In this document: piece after piece, positions 16,850-26,459 of the stretch
Layout: each line of letters opens with the position of its first letter
Numbering within the stretch: the stretch's first letter is position 1
DNA from: Nitrospira sp.
GTDB lineage: Bacteria > Nitrospirota > Nitrospiria > Nitrospirales > Nitrospiraceae
Length of the DNA stretch: 64,000 nt
Direction of reading: 5' to 3'
Assembly (NCBI GenBank): GCA_037045225.1
Contig: JBAOHZ010000009.1
Span: forward strand, 2,666,001 to 2,730,000
Program-made: the position numbers and the translations under genes
Notes under the pieces: model-generated
What the model was told of the DNA's origin: nothing
The model's input: the letters and a program-made list of their open reading frames with translations, nothing else
The model's database searches: none

Positions 16850-17439
16850 TCAAGCGCGGATTCGATATCTTGATCTCCACGCTGGGAATTGTTCTTCTCG
16901 CGCCTGTGTTTGTGACTATAGCACTGCTGGTCAGAATCGATTCCCCTGGGCCGGCGTTTTTTCGACAAGAACGAATAGGAAGACACTTTCGACCGTTTAA
17001 GATCCTCAAGTTTCGTACGATGATGCGGGCCAAATCCGACGATCTGCGTCTGACGGTGGGAGAGGACAGTCGAATTACCGAGGTCGGACGATGGCTCCGG
17101 CGATCCAAACTGGACGAACTCCCACAATTGTTTAATGTCGTCGCAGGGGATATGAGCTTGGTGGGCCCGCGTCCGGAGATCCCCCGCTATGTCGAGATGT
17201 TTCGAAAAGATTATGAGGAACTGCTTACCGTTCGGCCAGGGATTACCGATACGGCCTCGATCGTCTATCGCGATGAGGCTGCCATTTTAGGCAGAGCCCA
17301 GGATGCGGATCAGGTGTACGTTACGATGATCCTCCCCGAGAAAATTCGTCTCGCCAAGAACGATCTTCGCCGGTCGTCCGTTTTCGTTGATATCTTCATC
17401 ATCGTGAAAACATTGATGGGTACGAGGCGGCACGGCTGA
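16846..17439 (+). CDS. Initiating phosphoglycosyl transferase (bacterial sugar transferase, PglC-like)
   Basis: The 197-residue protein has one N-terminal membrane or re-entrant helix (KRGFDILISTLGIVLLAP) and the catalytic core of monotopic phosphoglycosyl transferases: RIGRHFRPFKILKFRTM, KLDELPQLFNV and MSLVGPRPE. It transfers a sugar phosphate, probably amino-dideoxy-HexNAc-1-P, to undecaprenyl phosphate, starting repeat-unit assembly. The short, PglC-like form lacks the extra membrane domain of WbaP. GTG 16846 overlaps the aminotransferase stop by 4 bases, implying translational coupling. Confidence 0.9.
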   Translation: MIKRGFDILISTLGIVLLAPVFVTIALLVRIDSPGPAFFRQERIGRHFRPFKILKFRTMMRAKSDDLRLTVGEDSRITEVGRWLRRSKLDELPQLFNVVAGDMSLVGPRPEIPRYVEMFRKDYEELLTVRPGITDTASIVYRDEAAILGRAQDADQVYVTMILPEKIRLAKNDLRRSSVFVDIFIIVKTLMGTRRHG

Positions 17440-17593
17440 GTGTCGGATGCTCCGGTGCAGCCCGGTGACCGTGGCAGGCTGGTCTATGGCCAGTCCCGGT
17501 CGGGGGCTGGATTCGATCATTCAAGACAAGGTATCCTGCCAACCCGAATGATGAAAGTTGAGTCCGACGAAGTGGGCTCGCCGGGGATATCTC

Positions 17594-19564
17594 ATGGGTC
17601 GTGAGTTCTTTATCTCGTTCTCCGCGGGCCAGCGGCGCCTGCTGTTGTTTGCCGGCCACGTAGGACTGTCAGTGCTCTCGAACTGGCTGGCGTTTCTACT
17701 TCGCTTCGATGGGAACATTCCCGCACAGGAATGGGACCTGTTCGTGGCCATGCTTCCGCTCCTGCTGACGATCAGGGCGCTCACCTTCTACCTCTTCCGG
17801 CTCTACGATGGAATCTGGCGGTATACGAGTCTCTGGGATCTCCGTAATCTTGCGCTGAGCATCGCCGTCAGCTCGTTGTCTTTTGCCGGGGTGGTGCGAT
17901 TCGGGCTGGAGATGCGGGCCTATCCGTCTTCGATTGTTGTCATCGATGCGTTGCTGCTGCTGTGCCTGCTGGCCGGGCTGCGAGTCCTTCCTCGTTTGCT
18001 TCGGGAGGCGCGCTGGCTTGGGACCGATGGGAAGCGGGTGCTGATCGTGGGTGCCGGAGGTGCCGGAGCCATGATCGTGCGGGAAATGCGCAGCCATCCT
18101 TCCTTCGGTTATCGACCGATCGGGTTCATTGACGACAATCCGGTAAAAGTCGGGCACCGCATTCATGGGGTGAGAGTCCTGGGAGGCAGGGAGTGCCTGC
18201 CCCATGTCATCGCAACGCAGAGTCCCGACGTGGTGTTGGTGGCGATGCCGAGTGCCGAGCCCGCTGCGATTCGGGTGGTGGTGAAGGCGTTGGAGCCGTT
18301 CCATCTCCCGATTCAAACGCTCCCGAACTTGCGGGATCTGTTGCAGTGCCGGGTGGCGGTCAGTCAGATACGGAATTTGTCCATCGAGGACCTGTTGGAC
18401 CGGCTCCCTGTCGATCTGGATCCTGAACCGCTTCGCACACTGGTGCGGGGGGAGCGCGTACTGGTGACCGGAGCCGGCGGGTCGATCGGCTCGGAATTGT
18501 GCAGGCAGATCGCCGGACTGGATCCTGTCTCGTTGGTATTGCTGGATCGCTCTGAGAACGGCGTGTTTGCGGTGGCGAACGAATTGGCGTCGGCCGGGAG
18601 AACGATCGTTGTTCCGGTGATCGGCGATGTGACCGAGGTCGGCCAGATGAACCGGTTGTTTGCCGAGTATCGCCCGACACTGGTGTTTCATGCCGCTGCG
18701 CATAAGCATGTGCCGCTCATGGAGGGAAATCCCTGCGAGGCGGTTTTGAACAATGTCGGCGGGACCAGGGTGGTCGCGGAAGCCGCCCATCGACATGAAG
18801 TGGATCGGTTCATTCTGATCTCGACCGATAAGGCGGTGAATCCGGTCAGCGTGATGGGGGCGAGCAAGGGGGTGGCGGAGCTGCTCGTGCAGAGGTTGGC
18901 CCGAACGTCCCGGACGGTGTTTGCCACCGTGCGATTCGGGAATGTGTTGGGTAGCAACGGCAGTGTGGTCCCGCTTTTTCTGGAGCAGATCAAAGCGGGC
19001 GGGCCGGTGACGATTACGGACCCGAACATGCGTCGCTATTTCATGTTGATGACCGAGGCCGTCCATCTGGTGCTCCAAGCAGCGCGGTTGGCCAGGGGCG
19101 GGGAGCTCTTCGTTCTGGAGATGGGCGAGCAGATCAGTGTGCTCGAGATGGCGCGTAATCTGATTCGTCTCTCCGGATTGGTTCCCGACAAAGATATTCT
19201 CTTGACCTATCTTGGCTGCAGGCCGGGCGAGAAACTGACGGAGGAACTGGTTGCCGGTCACGAAACGGTGGAGGCAACCTCAGTGGCCAACGTGCTCTGT
19301 ATCCGGCCTGATCCTGCGCGCGATCTCGCTCAGTTGTCCGGGCTCGTGGCCAGACTGGAGGAATCTGCGGCGGAGGGCAATGTGTCAAAGGTCCTAGCGC
19401 TCCTCGGGGCCATCCTCCCCACCTACGGCCCGGCGGGCACATCGTTGATCCACGAGGGGGGCGGCGAGACCGACGGCCCCTTGTCCGAAGACCCTAGCCA
19501 GTCGCCTACCGGTATCGCAACGGTCGCCGGCGTGGCGCCGAATGTTCCACACAGGCGGGAATGA
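17594..19564 (+). CDS. Membrane UDP-N-acetylhexosamine 4,6-dehydratase (PglF/WbpM/CapD family)
   Basis: This protein of about 656 residues has four N-terminal membrane helices, a first Rossmann-like domain (VLIVGAGGAGAMIVREM) and a C-terminal extended SDR domain with G293-A-G-G-S-I-G. The active-site residues S410-T-D-K413 and M421-x-x-x-K425 are visible; methionine in place of the usual tyrosine is characteristic of long 4,6-dehydratases such as PglF and WbpM. Product is a UDP-4-keto-6-deoxy-HexNAc for the aminotransferase upstream. ATG 17594 is preferred over TTG 17558. Confidence 0.92.
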   Translation: MGREFFISFSAGQRRLLLFAGHVGLSVLSNWLAFLLRFDGNIPAQEWDLFVAMLPLLLTIRALTFYLFRLYDGIWRYTSLWDLRNLALSIAVSSLSFAGVVRFGLEMRAYPSSIVVIDALLLLCLLAGLRVLPRLLREARWLGTDGKRVLIVGAGGAGAMIVREMRSHPSFGYRPIGFIDDNPVKVGHRIHGVRVLGGRECLPHVIATQSPDVVLVAMPSAEPAAIRVVVKALEPFHLPIQTLPNLRDLLQCRVAVSQIRNLSIEDLLDRLPVDLDPEPLRTLVRGERVLVTGAGGSIGSELCRQIAGLDPVSLVLLDRSENGVFAVANELASAGRTIVVPVIGDVTEVGQMNRLFAEYRPTLVFHAAAHKHVPLMEGNPCEAVLNNVGGTRVVAEAAHRHEVDRFILISTDKAVNPVSVMGASKGVAELLVQRLARTSRTVFATVRFGNVLGSNGSVVPLFLEQIKAGGPVTITDPNMRRYFMLMTEAVHLVLQAARLARGGELFVLEMGEQISVLEMARNLIRLSGLVPDKDILLTYLGCRPGEKLTEELVAGHETVEATSVANVLCIRPDPARDLAQLSGLVARLEESAAEGNVSKVLALLGAILPTYGPAGTSLIHEGGGETDGPLSEDPSQSPTGIATVAGVAPNVPHRRE

Positions 19565-19649
19565 TGCGTCGCCACCCTGCTTTGGCGGAGAGTCCGGCCT
19601 CAGGACTCATGGTCATACCCTCTCTTGTTGCTCCAGCTCGGCCTGCCTT

Positions 19650-21284
19650 GTGAAAATCTGTCGCCGTTCATTCGTACTTAATCTCGGCCTGGTGCTGTGG
19701 CTCCTTCTGAGTGGAATTGCCATGGCCTCCAGCAATGTGCCGCTGCATCACTGGAGTTATGACGCCATTGAGCGCCTGATTGCGCTCGGGGTGATCGACC
19801 GCGCGTTGATCGGTGCCAAACCGTTCAGCCGTATGCAGGCGGCGCAATATGTGACTCGCGCCATCGAGCGGGTCCGCGCAGATGAGGTCGAGTTGGACGG
19901 GCGAGAGGCGATTGCCGAACCCCTTCTGGAACGATTGCTCGTGGAGTTCCGTCCGGAACTCATTCGTCTGGGCACCGTCCGTGCGCGCTCCGACGATCAC
20001 ACCGGTTCGTTACGGTTCGGTGCCCGTGTTACGTCGGAGTTCGATGCCTCCTCCATCGGCGGCGGCCAAACCGTGCGGTTCCGTGAGAATCGCGGCGGGG
20101 AATATTCGGTGAACGGCGTTCAGAATCAAACCGATGTCCGCGCGTGGGCCGAATTGAGCGACTGGGCCGCGGTGATGGTGCAGCCGAAGTTCATCAGTAA
20201 TCGCCATCTGTTGGGGCTGGGCGCGACGAACAATAGCGACAATTTCTACCTGCGCGAGTTCAGCCTCAAATTGAGTTACGCGAACATTGCGCTCGAGGTC
20301 GGGCGGGGGACGCAATGGTGGGGGCCCGGCTATCACGGGTCGTTGTTGCTGACCGATCACGCGTTTCCGATGGAGATGATCAAGCTTGGCACGGAGCGCC
20401 CGTTCCAATTGCCGGGAGTTCTCAGCGGGCTTGGCGACTGGAAGGTCAATGCGTTCCTCGGACAAATGGAACGCAATCGCGATTTCTCACGGGCCCGAGT
20501 GTTTGGCCTCCGGATCAGCTACTTGCCGACTTCGTGGTTGGAACTCGGGCTGACCCGCTTGACGCAGTTTGGCGGACGCGGACGTGACCAATCCTTTCCG
20601 GAGACGGTGGTGGATACCTACATCCATCCGGCGAATCAGGGGGCTGACAAGGACGTCAATGAACAGGGGATGGCCGATTTCCGTCTCAGAATTCCGTCGA
20701 TTCCCTACCTGATTCCCTTTCCTGCCGGCCTTCAGCTGTATGGAGAAATCGGGACCGAAGACAAATGGTCGCAACTTCCCATCCCCAGCCGGGCTGCGTT
20801 CCTGGGCGGTATTTATATTCCGCAGGTGTTCCAAGGCGATACCATGGACCTTCGGATCGAATATGCGGATTCGGACTATGGCCGGCGTCGGCACCCGGAG
20901 TTGGGGCAGGTTTGGTACAACAACGGGACCTACACCAGCGGCATGCGGCATCGCGGGTTTCCGTTGGGCCACCATATGGGCACCGACGCGACCGACTTTT
21001 TTGTACGCACCACCCGATATCTGACCGACACATTACAGTTGGGAGCGAACTTTAACCTTCAAGAGCGGGATCGCGGGCAGCCGGTTCATGAAAAGAAGCG
21101 GGAAGCGGCCGTGGATCTCACCTGGTGGTGGTCGAAAAATGTGCAGTTCATGGGGGGGTACACGTTTCAGCGCCTGACGAATCCCGGGCAGATATCAGCC
21201 ATTACACCCTTTGCCGAAACCTTTGCCGCCGGCGTGACAGCAAAGAACCATTTGTTATGGACCGCCGTGGCCGTTCAATTTTAG
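19650..21284 (+). CDS. Capsule assembly Wzi-family outer-membrane protein
   Basis: Wzi-type barrels anchor or organise exported polysaccharide at the outer membrane. From GTG 19650 the protein has 544 residues with a signal peptide (hydrophobic LNLGLVLWLLLSGIAMA); ATG 19542 is a longer option overlapping the dehydratase gene. The mature N-terminus HHWSYDAIERLIALGVID is an S-layer-homology-like helix pair. The barrel region contains the Wzi-family block RGTQWWGPGYHGSLLLTD, followed by many amphipathic strands, and ends WTAVAVQF with the terminal phenylalanine expected for insertion. Confidence 0.82.
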   Translation: MKICRRSFVLNLGLVLWLLLSGIAMASSNVPLHHWSYDAIERLIALGVIDRALIGAKPFSRMQAAQYVTRAIERVRADEVELDGREAIAEPLLERLLVEFRPELIRLGTVRARSDDHTGSLRFGARVTSEFDASSIGGGQTVRFRENRGGEYSVNGVQNQTDVRAWAELSDWAAVMVQPKFISNRHLLGLGATNNSDNFYLREFSLKLSYANIALEVGRGTQWWGPGYHGSLLLTDHAFPMEMIKLGTERPFQLPGVLSGLGDWKVNAFLGQMERNRDFSRARVFGLRISYLPTSWLELGLTRLTQFGGRGRDQSFPETVVDTYIHPANQGADKDVNEQGMADFRLRIPSIPYLIPFPAGLQLYGEIGTEDKWSQLPIPSRAAFLGGIYIPQVFQGDTMDLRIEYADSDYGRRRHPELGQVWYNNGTYTSGMRHRGFPLGHHMGTDATDFFVRTTRYLTDTLQLGANFNLQERDRGQPVHEKKREAAVDLTWWWSKNVQFMGGYTFQRLTNPGQISAITPFAETFAAGVTAKNHLLWTAVAVQF

Positions 21285-21374
21285 CCGCACACGATTCGCG
21301 CTCGTTTGACTGAACCGGTGACTTTGGATTAGAACCTACAGTCGTTATCCACAGGCTGGGGCCGTCTCGATTCT

Positions 21375-23990
21375 ATGTATAGAGCAATCAAAGAGCTGGT
21401 GCGCTCCGTCGGTCGTGATCCTGTGTCAAGCGGCTGGATGCGCATGGTGATTTGGATGCTGGTAGGAAGCATCGTGCTCCCTCCTTCTCTGCTGGCGCAG
21501 ACGCTGACGAATCCCGTGCTGCCACCCTCGTCCATACCGTCAGCCGGCGGGCCGTCACTCGGTAACCAACTGTCGCCGTTTCTCCCATTTGGAAACTACG
21601 GGTTGCCGACTCCTCCCGGACAGGCCATCGTCACCAATCCGACGGCGACTCAACCGATTGTGCCTCAACATGCGCCCTGTCCGATTCCTACAGCCCCCGA
21701 CCTCTCACCTGAAAACACGGTGCCGAATTTGAACGACTATTGGCCGATGGCGGCGAATAGTTTGCTGCCCACGTCCGTCGAGCAACGAATGCGGCAGGAG
21801 GAAGAAGAACGCGACCGACAACTGGAACGGCTACAGGCAGAAAAAGAGAAGCGTGGCCTCGAGTTGCAGAGTCAAGTAGAGCGAGAGAAGCAGGGCGTGT
21901 CTCAGTTGCAAGGGCTGCAATCTGCCGTGCAGGGGGCCACTGGTGGCATGCAGGGACAGCTTCAAAGTCAGATGAATCAGCAAAAACAACAGATTCAGCA
22001 AAAGCCGTTTACCGCCGAGTTATTGCGGCATCAGGATTTTTCAGTTGAAGAGGCCTTTGCGCAATTTTCGGTGCTGCAGGGAGTGAAGAGCCGCTTGAAG
22101 CAGTTCGGCTATGATTTTTTTGATGCCCATGCGGGTGGGTTTACCTCGTTGCAGGATGTGCCGGTGGGGCCGGACTATGTGATCGGCCCGCAGGATTCGT
22201 TGGCGGTTCACATCTGGAATGTGCCGGATCAAAACTTCAATCGTAGTTACATCGCTCCCGTCGAACGCGATGGGATGGTCGTCATTCCGCAAGTCGGCGC
22301 CATTCCGGTCGGCGGACAAACTTTCTCTCAGGCTGAACGCACTATCCATGCCCGGTTGAGCATGCTCTTGAAGCGCTTCGAATTGCATGTGTCGATGGCT
22401 CGTATCCGCACGATGAAGGTGTATGTCGTGGGAGAAGTGGCACGGCCGGGGGCCTATGAACTCAGCGCGTTGGCCACTGCCTCGAATGCGATCTATGCGG
22501 CTTGCGGTCCGTCTCGATCGGGCTCCTTGCGGCAGATTCGCATAATGCGAGAGGGGAAAACGGTCGGGCAGTTGGATCTGTACGAGTTCTTGCTGCAGGG
22601 TGATCGGCGGCAGGATAACCGCTTGCAAGCTGGTGATGTGGTGCTGGTTCCGCCGCTAGGGCCTGTCGTCGCTGTTAGTGGATCGGTGAAGCGCCCGGCT
22701 ATTTATGAAATGAAGCCCGGCTCCCGGTTGACGGAATTGCTGACCTTGGCTGGAGGGCTGACGCCGTTGGCCGATCGCCAACGCTGTCATCTGTTTCGAC
22801 AGGATCCGGCGTTACAAGAGCGGAACATGATTGACGTGGACCTCGTGCGAGCCTTCGCCTCACAGGGCTCGGAAAAAAATCGTCTGGGCGTTGAAGGCGG
22901 CGATCCGATTCTCATGGACGGCGATTATGTCCGGCTGGCGACGTTACCCACACAGGTGGTCAATGTCGTCAGTCTCGTGGGGGCGGTGAAAAGCCCAGGG
23001 CCTTATGAGTATCGCGCCGGGATGCATGTGAAGGATATTTTGTCTCCCGAGCAACTCACGGTTGACGCCTATGCCGATCGGGCGGAGATCATCCGCACTG
23101 ACCCTGCGACCTACCTCACGAAGGTGATTCCCTTCAGCCCCAAGGCGGTGTTCGAAGGGCAGGCCTCGGACAACCACGTGTTGAGTCGATTGGATCAGGT
23201 GGTGATTTCGAGTCAACAGCGACCGCCGGCTTTGGTTTTGGTCGAGGGGGAAGTGCGGCGGGCCGGGTACTTCACGATTGAGGTCGGGGAGCGCCTCAGT
23301 TCGGTCTTGAAACGCTCCGGCGGGTTCACGCCCAATGCGTTTCCAAACGGAATCGTGCTCGTGCGTGAGTCGGTGAAGCTGAAGCAGCAGGCGGAGCTGG
23401 ACCGGTTTATTGCATCGGAACGACAGCGGTTGACGGCGCAATCCGCCGGGATTGCCGCGGGCACCGCCGGATTAAGCGTCATGGCTGCCGCAGGCGGGAC
23501 GATGGCCGAACAGCAGGTGTTGGCCTTGCGACTCCAACAGCTCGAGGCTACGGCGTCACGGATCGAATTGGGGCGAGTGATTGTGAGTTTGGATTCCATT
23601 GAGCGTTTGGAAGGGACTGAAGACGATGTCATTTTGGAATCGCGTGACCGCATCACCATTCCGACCCCTCCGCAAACGGTCGGCATTATCGGTTCCGTCA
23701 AAAACCCCAGCACGGTGGTGTATCGGCCGGGCTTGGAGTTGAATGACTATCTCCGCCAAGCCGGAGGCATCACAGAAGATGCCAACAAACGTGAAATGTA
23801 TGTCATGCGAGCGAACGGAACGAGCGATTCTTCTTACCTCTCCGCGAAGGAAATGCGTCCGGGGGACACCATTGTGGTGCCGCAGAAAATCGAAGCGCGT
23901 CCGCCTCAGTTGGCTTTGTGGCAGACGGTGGCGAGTATTATCGGCAGTCTGGCTCTGACCGCGGCCGGCATTGCCGTGGTTGGTCGCTAG
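21375..23990 (+). CDS. Polysaccharide export protein with SLBB domains (Wza-like)
   Basis: The 871-residue protein has a signal peptide (IVLPPSLLAQT), a Pro-rich linker, and a Gln/Glu-rich coiled coil at about residues 138-215. A polysaccharide export domain follows (DYVIGPQDSLAVHIWNVP ... VVIPQVGAIPVGG), then several SLBB repeats (VYVVGEVARPGAYEL, VVAVSGSVKRPAIYEM, VVSLVGAVKSPGPYEY, LVLVEGEVRRAGYFTI, VGIIGSVKNPSTVVY). A C-terminal hydrophobic helix ends the protein. It is much longer than E. coli Wza (~380 residues). It should form the translocon partner of the Wzz-like protein encoded 15 bases downstream. Confidence 0.88.
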   Translation: MYRAIKELVRSVGRDPVSSGWMRMVIWMLVGSIVLPPSLLAQTLTNPVLPPSSIPSAGGPSLGNQLSPFLPFGNYGLPTPPGQAIVTNPTATQPIVPQHAPCPIPTAPDLSPENTVPNLNDYWPMAANSLLPTSVEQRMRQEEEERDRQLERLQAEKEKRGLELQSQVEREKQGVSQLQGLQSAVQGATGGMQGQLQSQMNQQKQQIQQKPFTAELLRHQDFSVEEAFAQFSVLQGVKSRLKQFGYDFFDAHAGGFTSLQDVPVGPDYVIGPQDSLAVHIWNVPDQNFNRSYIAPVERDGMVVIPQVGAIPVGGQTFSQAERTIHARLSMLLKRFELHVSMARIRTMKVYVVGEVARPGAYELSALATASNAIYAACGPSRSGSLRQIRIMREGKTVGQLDLYEFLLQGDRRQDNRLQAGDVVLVPPLGPVVAVSGSVKRPAIYEMKPGSRLTELLTLAGGLTPLADRQRCHLFRQDPALQERNMIDVDLVRAFASQGSEKNRLGVEGGDPILMDGDYVRLATLPTQVVNVVSLVGAVKSPGPYEYRAGMHVKDILSPEQLTVDAYADRAEIIRTDPATYLTKVIPFSPKAVFEGQASDNHVLSRLDQVVISSQQRPPALVLVEGEVRRAGYFTIEVGERLSSVLKRSGGFTPNAFPNGIVLVRESVKLKQQAELDRFIASERQRLTAQSAGIAAGTAGLSVMAAAGGTMAEQQVLALRLQQLEATASRIELGRVIVSLDSIERLEGTEDDVILESRDRITIPTPPQTVGIIGSVKNPSTVVYRPGLELNDYLRQAGGITEDANKREMYVMRANGTSDSSYLSAKEMRPGDTIVVPQKIEARPPQLALWQTVASIIGSLALTAAGIAVVGR

Positions 23991-24005
23991 TCGATCGGAA
24001 CGCTC

Positions 24006-25238
24006 ATGGATTGGCCTTCAGATAGCCCCCACGCCCTCCTGGATCCACCCCGCCCTTCGACCGACAGGCCTGCTGCCGAGAATTCGGCCACGCTGTTCGA
24101 CTACTGGGATGTGCTGGTCGCCCGGCGGAGGATGATTATCGGTTTCTGCAGTTTGTGCGTCTTCGTCTCCCTCGTGGTCAGTCTCCTGCTTCCCAAGGTC
24201 TACGAATCTGCCTCGTCCGTCCTGCCGCAACTGGAGTCGAAGGAAGGTGGGGCATTGGCCGCCTTACTCGCTTCTCCAGCGGCTGGCGGGATGGCCCAGA
24301 ATCTTGGGCTTGGTTTGCCCGGGCTGCCGACCACGCCCACGGATGTTTTTGTCTCAATTTTGAAGTCACGTTTGATGGCCGATGAGGTTATCAAGAAATT
24401 CAATTTGATGGACCGTTATCGAGAGCCCTCGATGGTGGATACTCGGAAAGCACTGGATGACCATCTGCGGATTACCGTGACCAAGGAAAAGGTGATCAAG
24501 GTGGTGGTGGAAGACGAAGATCCGCAGGTCGCGGCGGATATGGCGAATTTTTATGTGGCGAATCTGGACCGTTTAAATCGCACGGTGACGGTGAGTAAGG
24601 CCGGACAGAATCGCGCGTTCCTCGAACGTCGACTGACGGAGACCATGGAGAGCATGGCCAAGGCTGAGGATGCGTTACGGGATTTTCAGGCGAAGAACAA
24701 GACGGTGGCTGTCGAAGCGCAAGCCAAGGTCATGATTGAAGCCGCAGCCATCATCCAGGGTCAAATCACGGCGCAAGAGGTTCAACTGCAAGTGATGGGG
24801 AGCTATCTCTCCCCAGAGAATCCGGACATCGCTCGAATCCGCTCGAACGTGGCGGAACTGAAGAAGCAGTTGGCCACAATGGGCACAGGAAGGGATTCCA
24901 AGGGAGTGCTGTCGGGAGAGCGCCTACATCCGGCTATGGTGGCTGTGCCTGATTTAGCCCTGCAGTTCGGCCGCCTCTTTCGACAAGTCAAAGTCCAGGA
25001 GACCCTCTTTACCCTGCTGACGTCCCAACATGAGCAGGCCAAGATTGCTGAGGCGCGGGACACGCCGACGGTGCAAGTGCTCGATCCGGCTGTACCGGCA
25101 GACAAGCGGACTCGCCCGCGGGTGTTGCTGAATGTGGCTGTCGCGGGGGTGCTGGCATTCGTCGTCAGTATTTTTGTGGCGTTTTTCCTCGACTATCGCG
25201 CGCGGGTTCGTCAGTTGCCGACCTTGACGAGAAATTGA
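24006..25238 (+). CDS. Chain-length determinant / GNVR-domain protein (Wzz-like)
   Basis: The 410-residue inner-membrane protein has a Wzz domain with the first membrane helix near residues 45-65, a long periplasmic coiled-coil region, a GNVR-like segment and a second membrane helix near residues 373-395. The periplasmic start LPKVYESASSVLPQLES is typical. No Walker motifs or Tyr-rich tail are visible, so it is not a BY-kinase fusion. It should control polysaccharide chain length with the polymerase and the Wza-like exporter. Confidence 0.85.
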   Translation: MDWPSDSPHALLDPPRPSTDRPAAENSATLFDYWDVLVARRRMIIGFCSLCVFVSLVVSLLLPKVYESASSVLPQLESKEGGALAALLASPAAGGMAQNLGLGLPGLPTTPTDVFVSILKSRLMADEVIKKFNLMDRYREPSMVDTRKALDDHLRITVTKEKVIKVVVEDEDPQVAADMANFYVANLDRLNRTVTVSKAGQNRAFLERRLTETMESMAKAEDALRDFQAKNKTVAVEAQAKVMIEAAAIIQGQITAQEVQLQVMGSYLSPENPDIARIRSNVAELKKQLATMGTGRDSKGVLSGERLHPAMVAVPDLALQFGRLFRQVKVQETLFTLLTSQHEQAKIAEARDTPTVQVLDPAVPADKRTRPRVLLNVAVAGVLAFVVSIFVAFFLDYRARVRQLPTLTRN

Positions 25239-25264
25239 CGATTTTTCAATCGCAATGGTAGAAT
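25235..25264 (+). promoter_or_regulatory. Predicted promoter upstream of hpnH
   Basis: TTGACG (25235-25240) and TAGAAT (25259-25264) are 18 bases apart. The -35 box overlaps the stop codon of the Wzz-like gene, separating hpnH transcription from the polysaccharide operon. Confidence 0.5.
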
Positions 25265-25341
25265 CCGCGCGATCTCTCTGCTAGAAGGCCGGAAGTCTGA
25301 GTCGTAGGTTACATTCACATTCACCAGAATAGGAGTGCGGG

Positions 25342-26358
25342 ATGGCTGTGCCAGTCTCCCAGATGTATACAGTGACCAAGTACGTGTTGACCCAGAAGCT
25401 TCGGGGCGTCAAACGGTATCCGCTCGTGCTCATGCTCGAGCCCCTGTTTCGTTGCAACCTCGCGTGTGCGGGGTGCGGCAAGATTCAATATCCGGATCAT
25501 GTCCTGGACAAGCGGTTGACCCCGGCCCAATGTTGGGCTGCGGCGGACGAATGCGCGGCGCCCATCATCAGTATTCCGGGCGGTGAGCCGCTGATCCATC
25601 CCGAGATGCCCGAGATCGTGCGGGGACTCGTGGAGCGTCAGAGGTACGTGTATCTCTGCACGAATGCCATTTTGATGGAACGAAAACTGGATGAATATCC
25701 TCCGTCAAAATTTTTGACGTTCAGTGTGCACATGGACGGCTTGCGAGACGAGCACGACCTGGCAGTGTGCCGTGACGGGGTGTACGACGTGGCGGTCAAG
25801 GCTATCAAGGCGGCGCTCAAGCGCGGCCATCGCGTTACGACCAACACGACCCTGTTCGACGATGCCAATCCCGAACGCGTCCGGAAGTTCTTCGATGAAA
25901 TGATGGGGTTGGGCGTCGAAGGAATGATGATCTCGCCGGGGTATAGCTACCAGAAAGCCCCGGACCAACAGCATTTCCTGAAGCGCGGTCGCACGACCGA
26001 ACTGTTTTCCAAGATTCTGAGCAATCGGAAGCGGGGGTGGCAGTTTAACCAATCGCCGCTGTTTCTGGAGTTCCTCATGGGCAAGCGTGAGTATCAATGC
26101 ACGCCTTGGGGGAACCCCACGTATAACGTGTTTGGCTGGCAGCGGCCCTGCTATTTGCTCCAAGAGGGCTACGCATCAAGCTTTCGAGAGCTGATGGAGC
26201 AGACGGATTGGGATTCGTATGGCACCGGGCGCAACGAAAAGTGCGCGGATTGTATGGTGCACTGCGGGTATGAGGCGTCAGCGGTGGAGGATACCTTTGG
26301 GTCCTTCTCCGGCTTTACTAAAACCGTGAAGATTACCCTGCTTCCGAATGCGCGTTAG
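25342..26358 (+). CDS. hpnH: Adenosyl-hopene transferase HpnH (radical SAM)
   Basis: HpnH adds the 5'-deoxyadenosyl radical of SAM to diploptene, making adenosylhopane, the first step of extended hopanoid side chains. The 338-residue protein has the radical SAM cluster motif C-N-L-A-C-A-G-C, the SAM-binding GGEP, and the family-typical TFSVHMDGLRDEHD and GMMISPGYSYQKAPDQ. A C-terminal cysteine set (CADCMVHCGYE) fits the family's final segment. The start is preceded by GGAGTGCGGG. No other hopanoid gene is in the window. Confidence 0.95.
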   Translation: MAVPVSQMYTVTKYVLTQKLRGVKRYPLVLMLEPLFRCNLACAGCGKIQYPDHVLDKRLTPAQCWAAADECAAPIISIPGGEPLIHPEMPEIVRGLVERQRYVYLCTNAILMERKLDEYPPSKFLTFSVHMDGLRDEHDLAVCRDGVYDVAVKAIKAALKRGHRVTTNTTLFDDANPERVRKFFDEMMGLGVEGMMISPGYSYQKAPDQQHFLKRGRTTELFSKILSNRKRGWQFNQSPLFLEFLMGKREYQCTPWGNPTYNVFGWQRPCYLLQEGYASSFRELMEQTDWDSYGTGRNEKCADCMVHCGYEASAVEDTFGSFSGFTKTVKITLLPNAR

Positions 26359-26390
26359 TTGGGGCCTGGACACGTGTGATTTCTGCAGTC

Positions 26391-26429
26391 GTGAAGCGGT
26401 TCGGTCGCTGAGCCGGCCGAACGCTTCAC
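26391..26429 (+). terminator. Strong hairpin after hpnH
   Basis: GTGAAGCG plus GTTCGG pairs with CCGAAC plus GCTTCAC, with one bulged base and a GC-rich loop. It lies 33 bases after the hpnH stop. There is no T-tract, so termination is probable but not certain. Confidence 0.5.
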
Positions 26430-26459
26430 GCATCACCCTCTAGATGATATGAGACATCT

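Noticed and set aside
17696..19261. 521-codon open frame on the minus strand
   Set aside because: It is the complement of the 4,6-dehydratase gene; the translation is His/Arg/Gln-rich with no domains.
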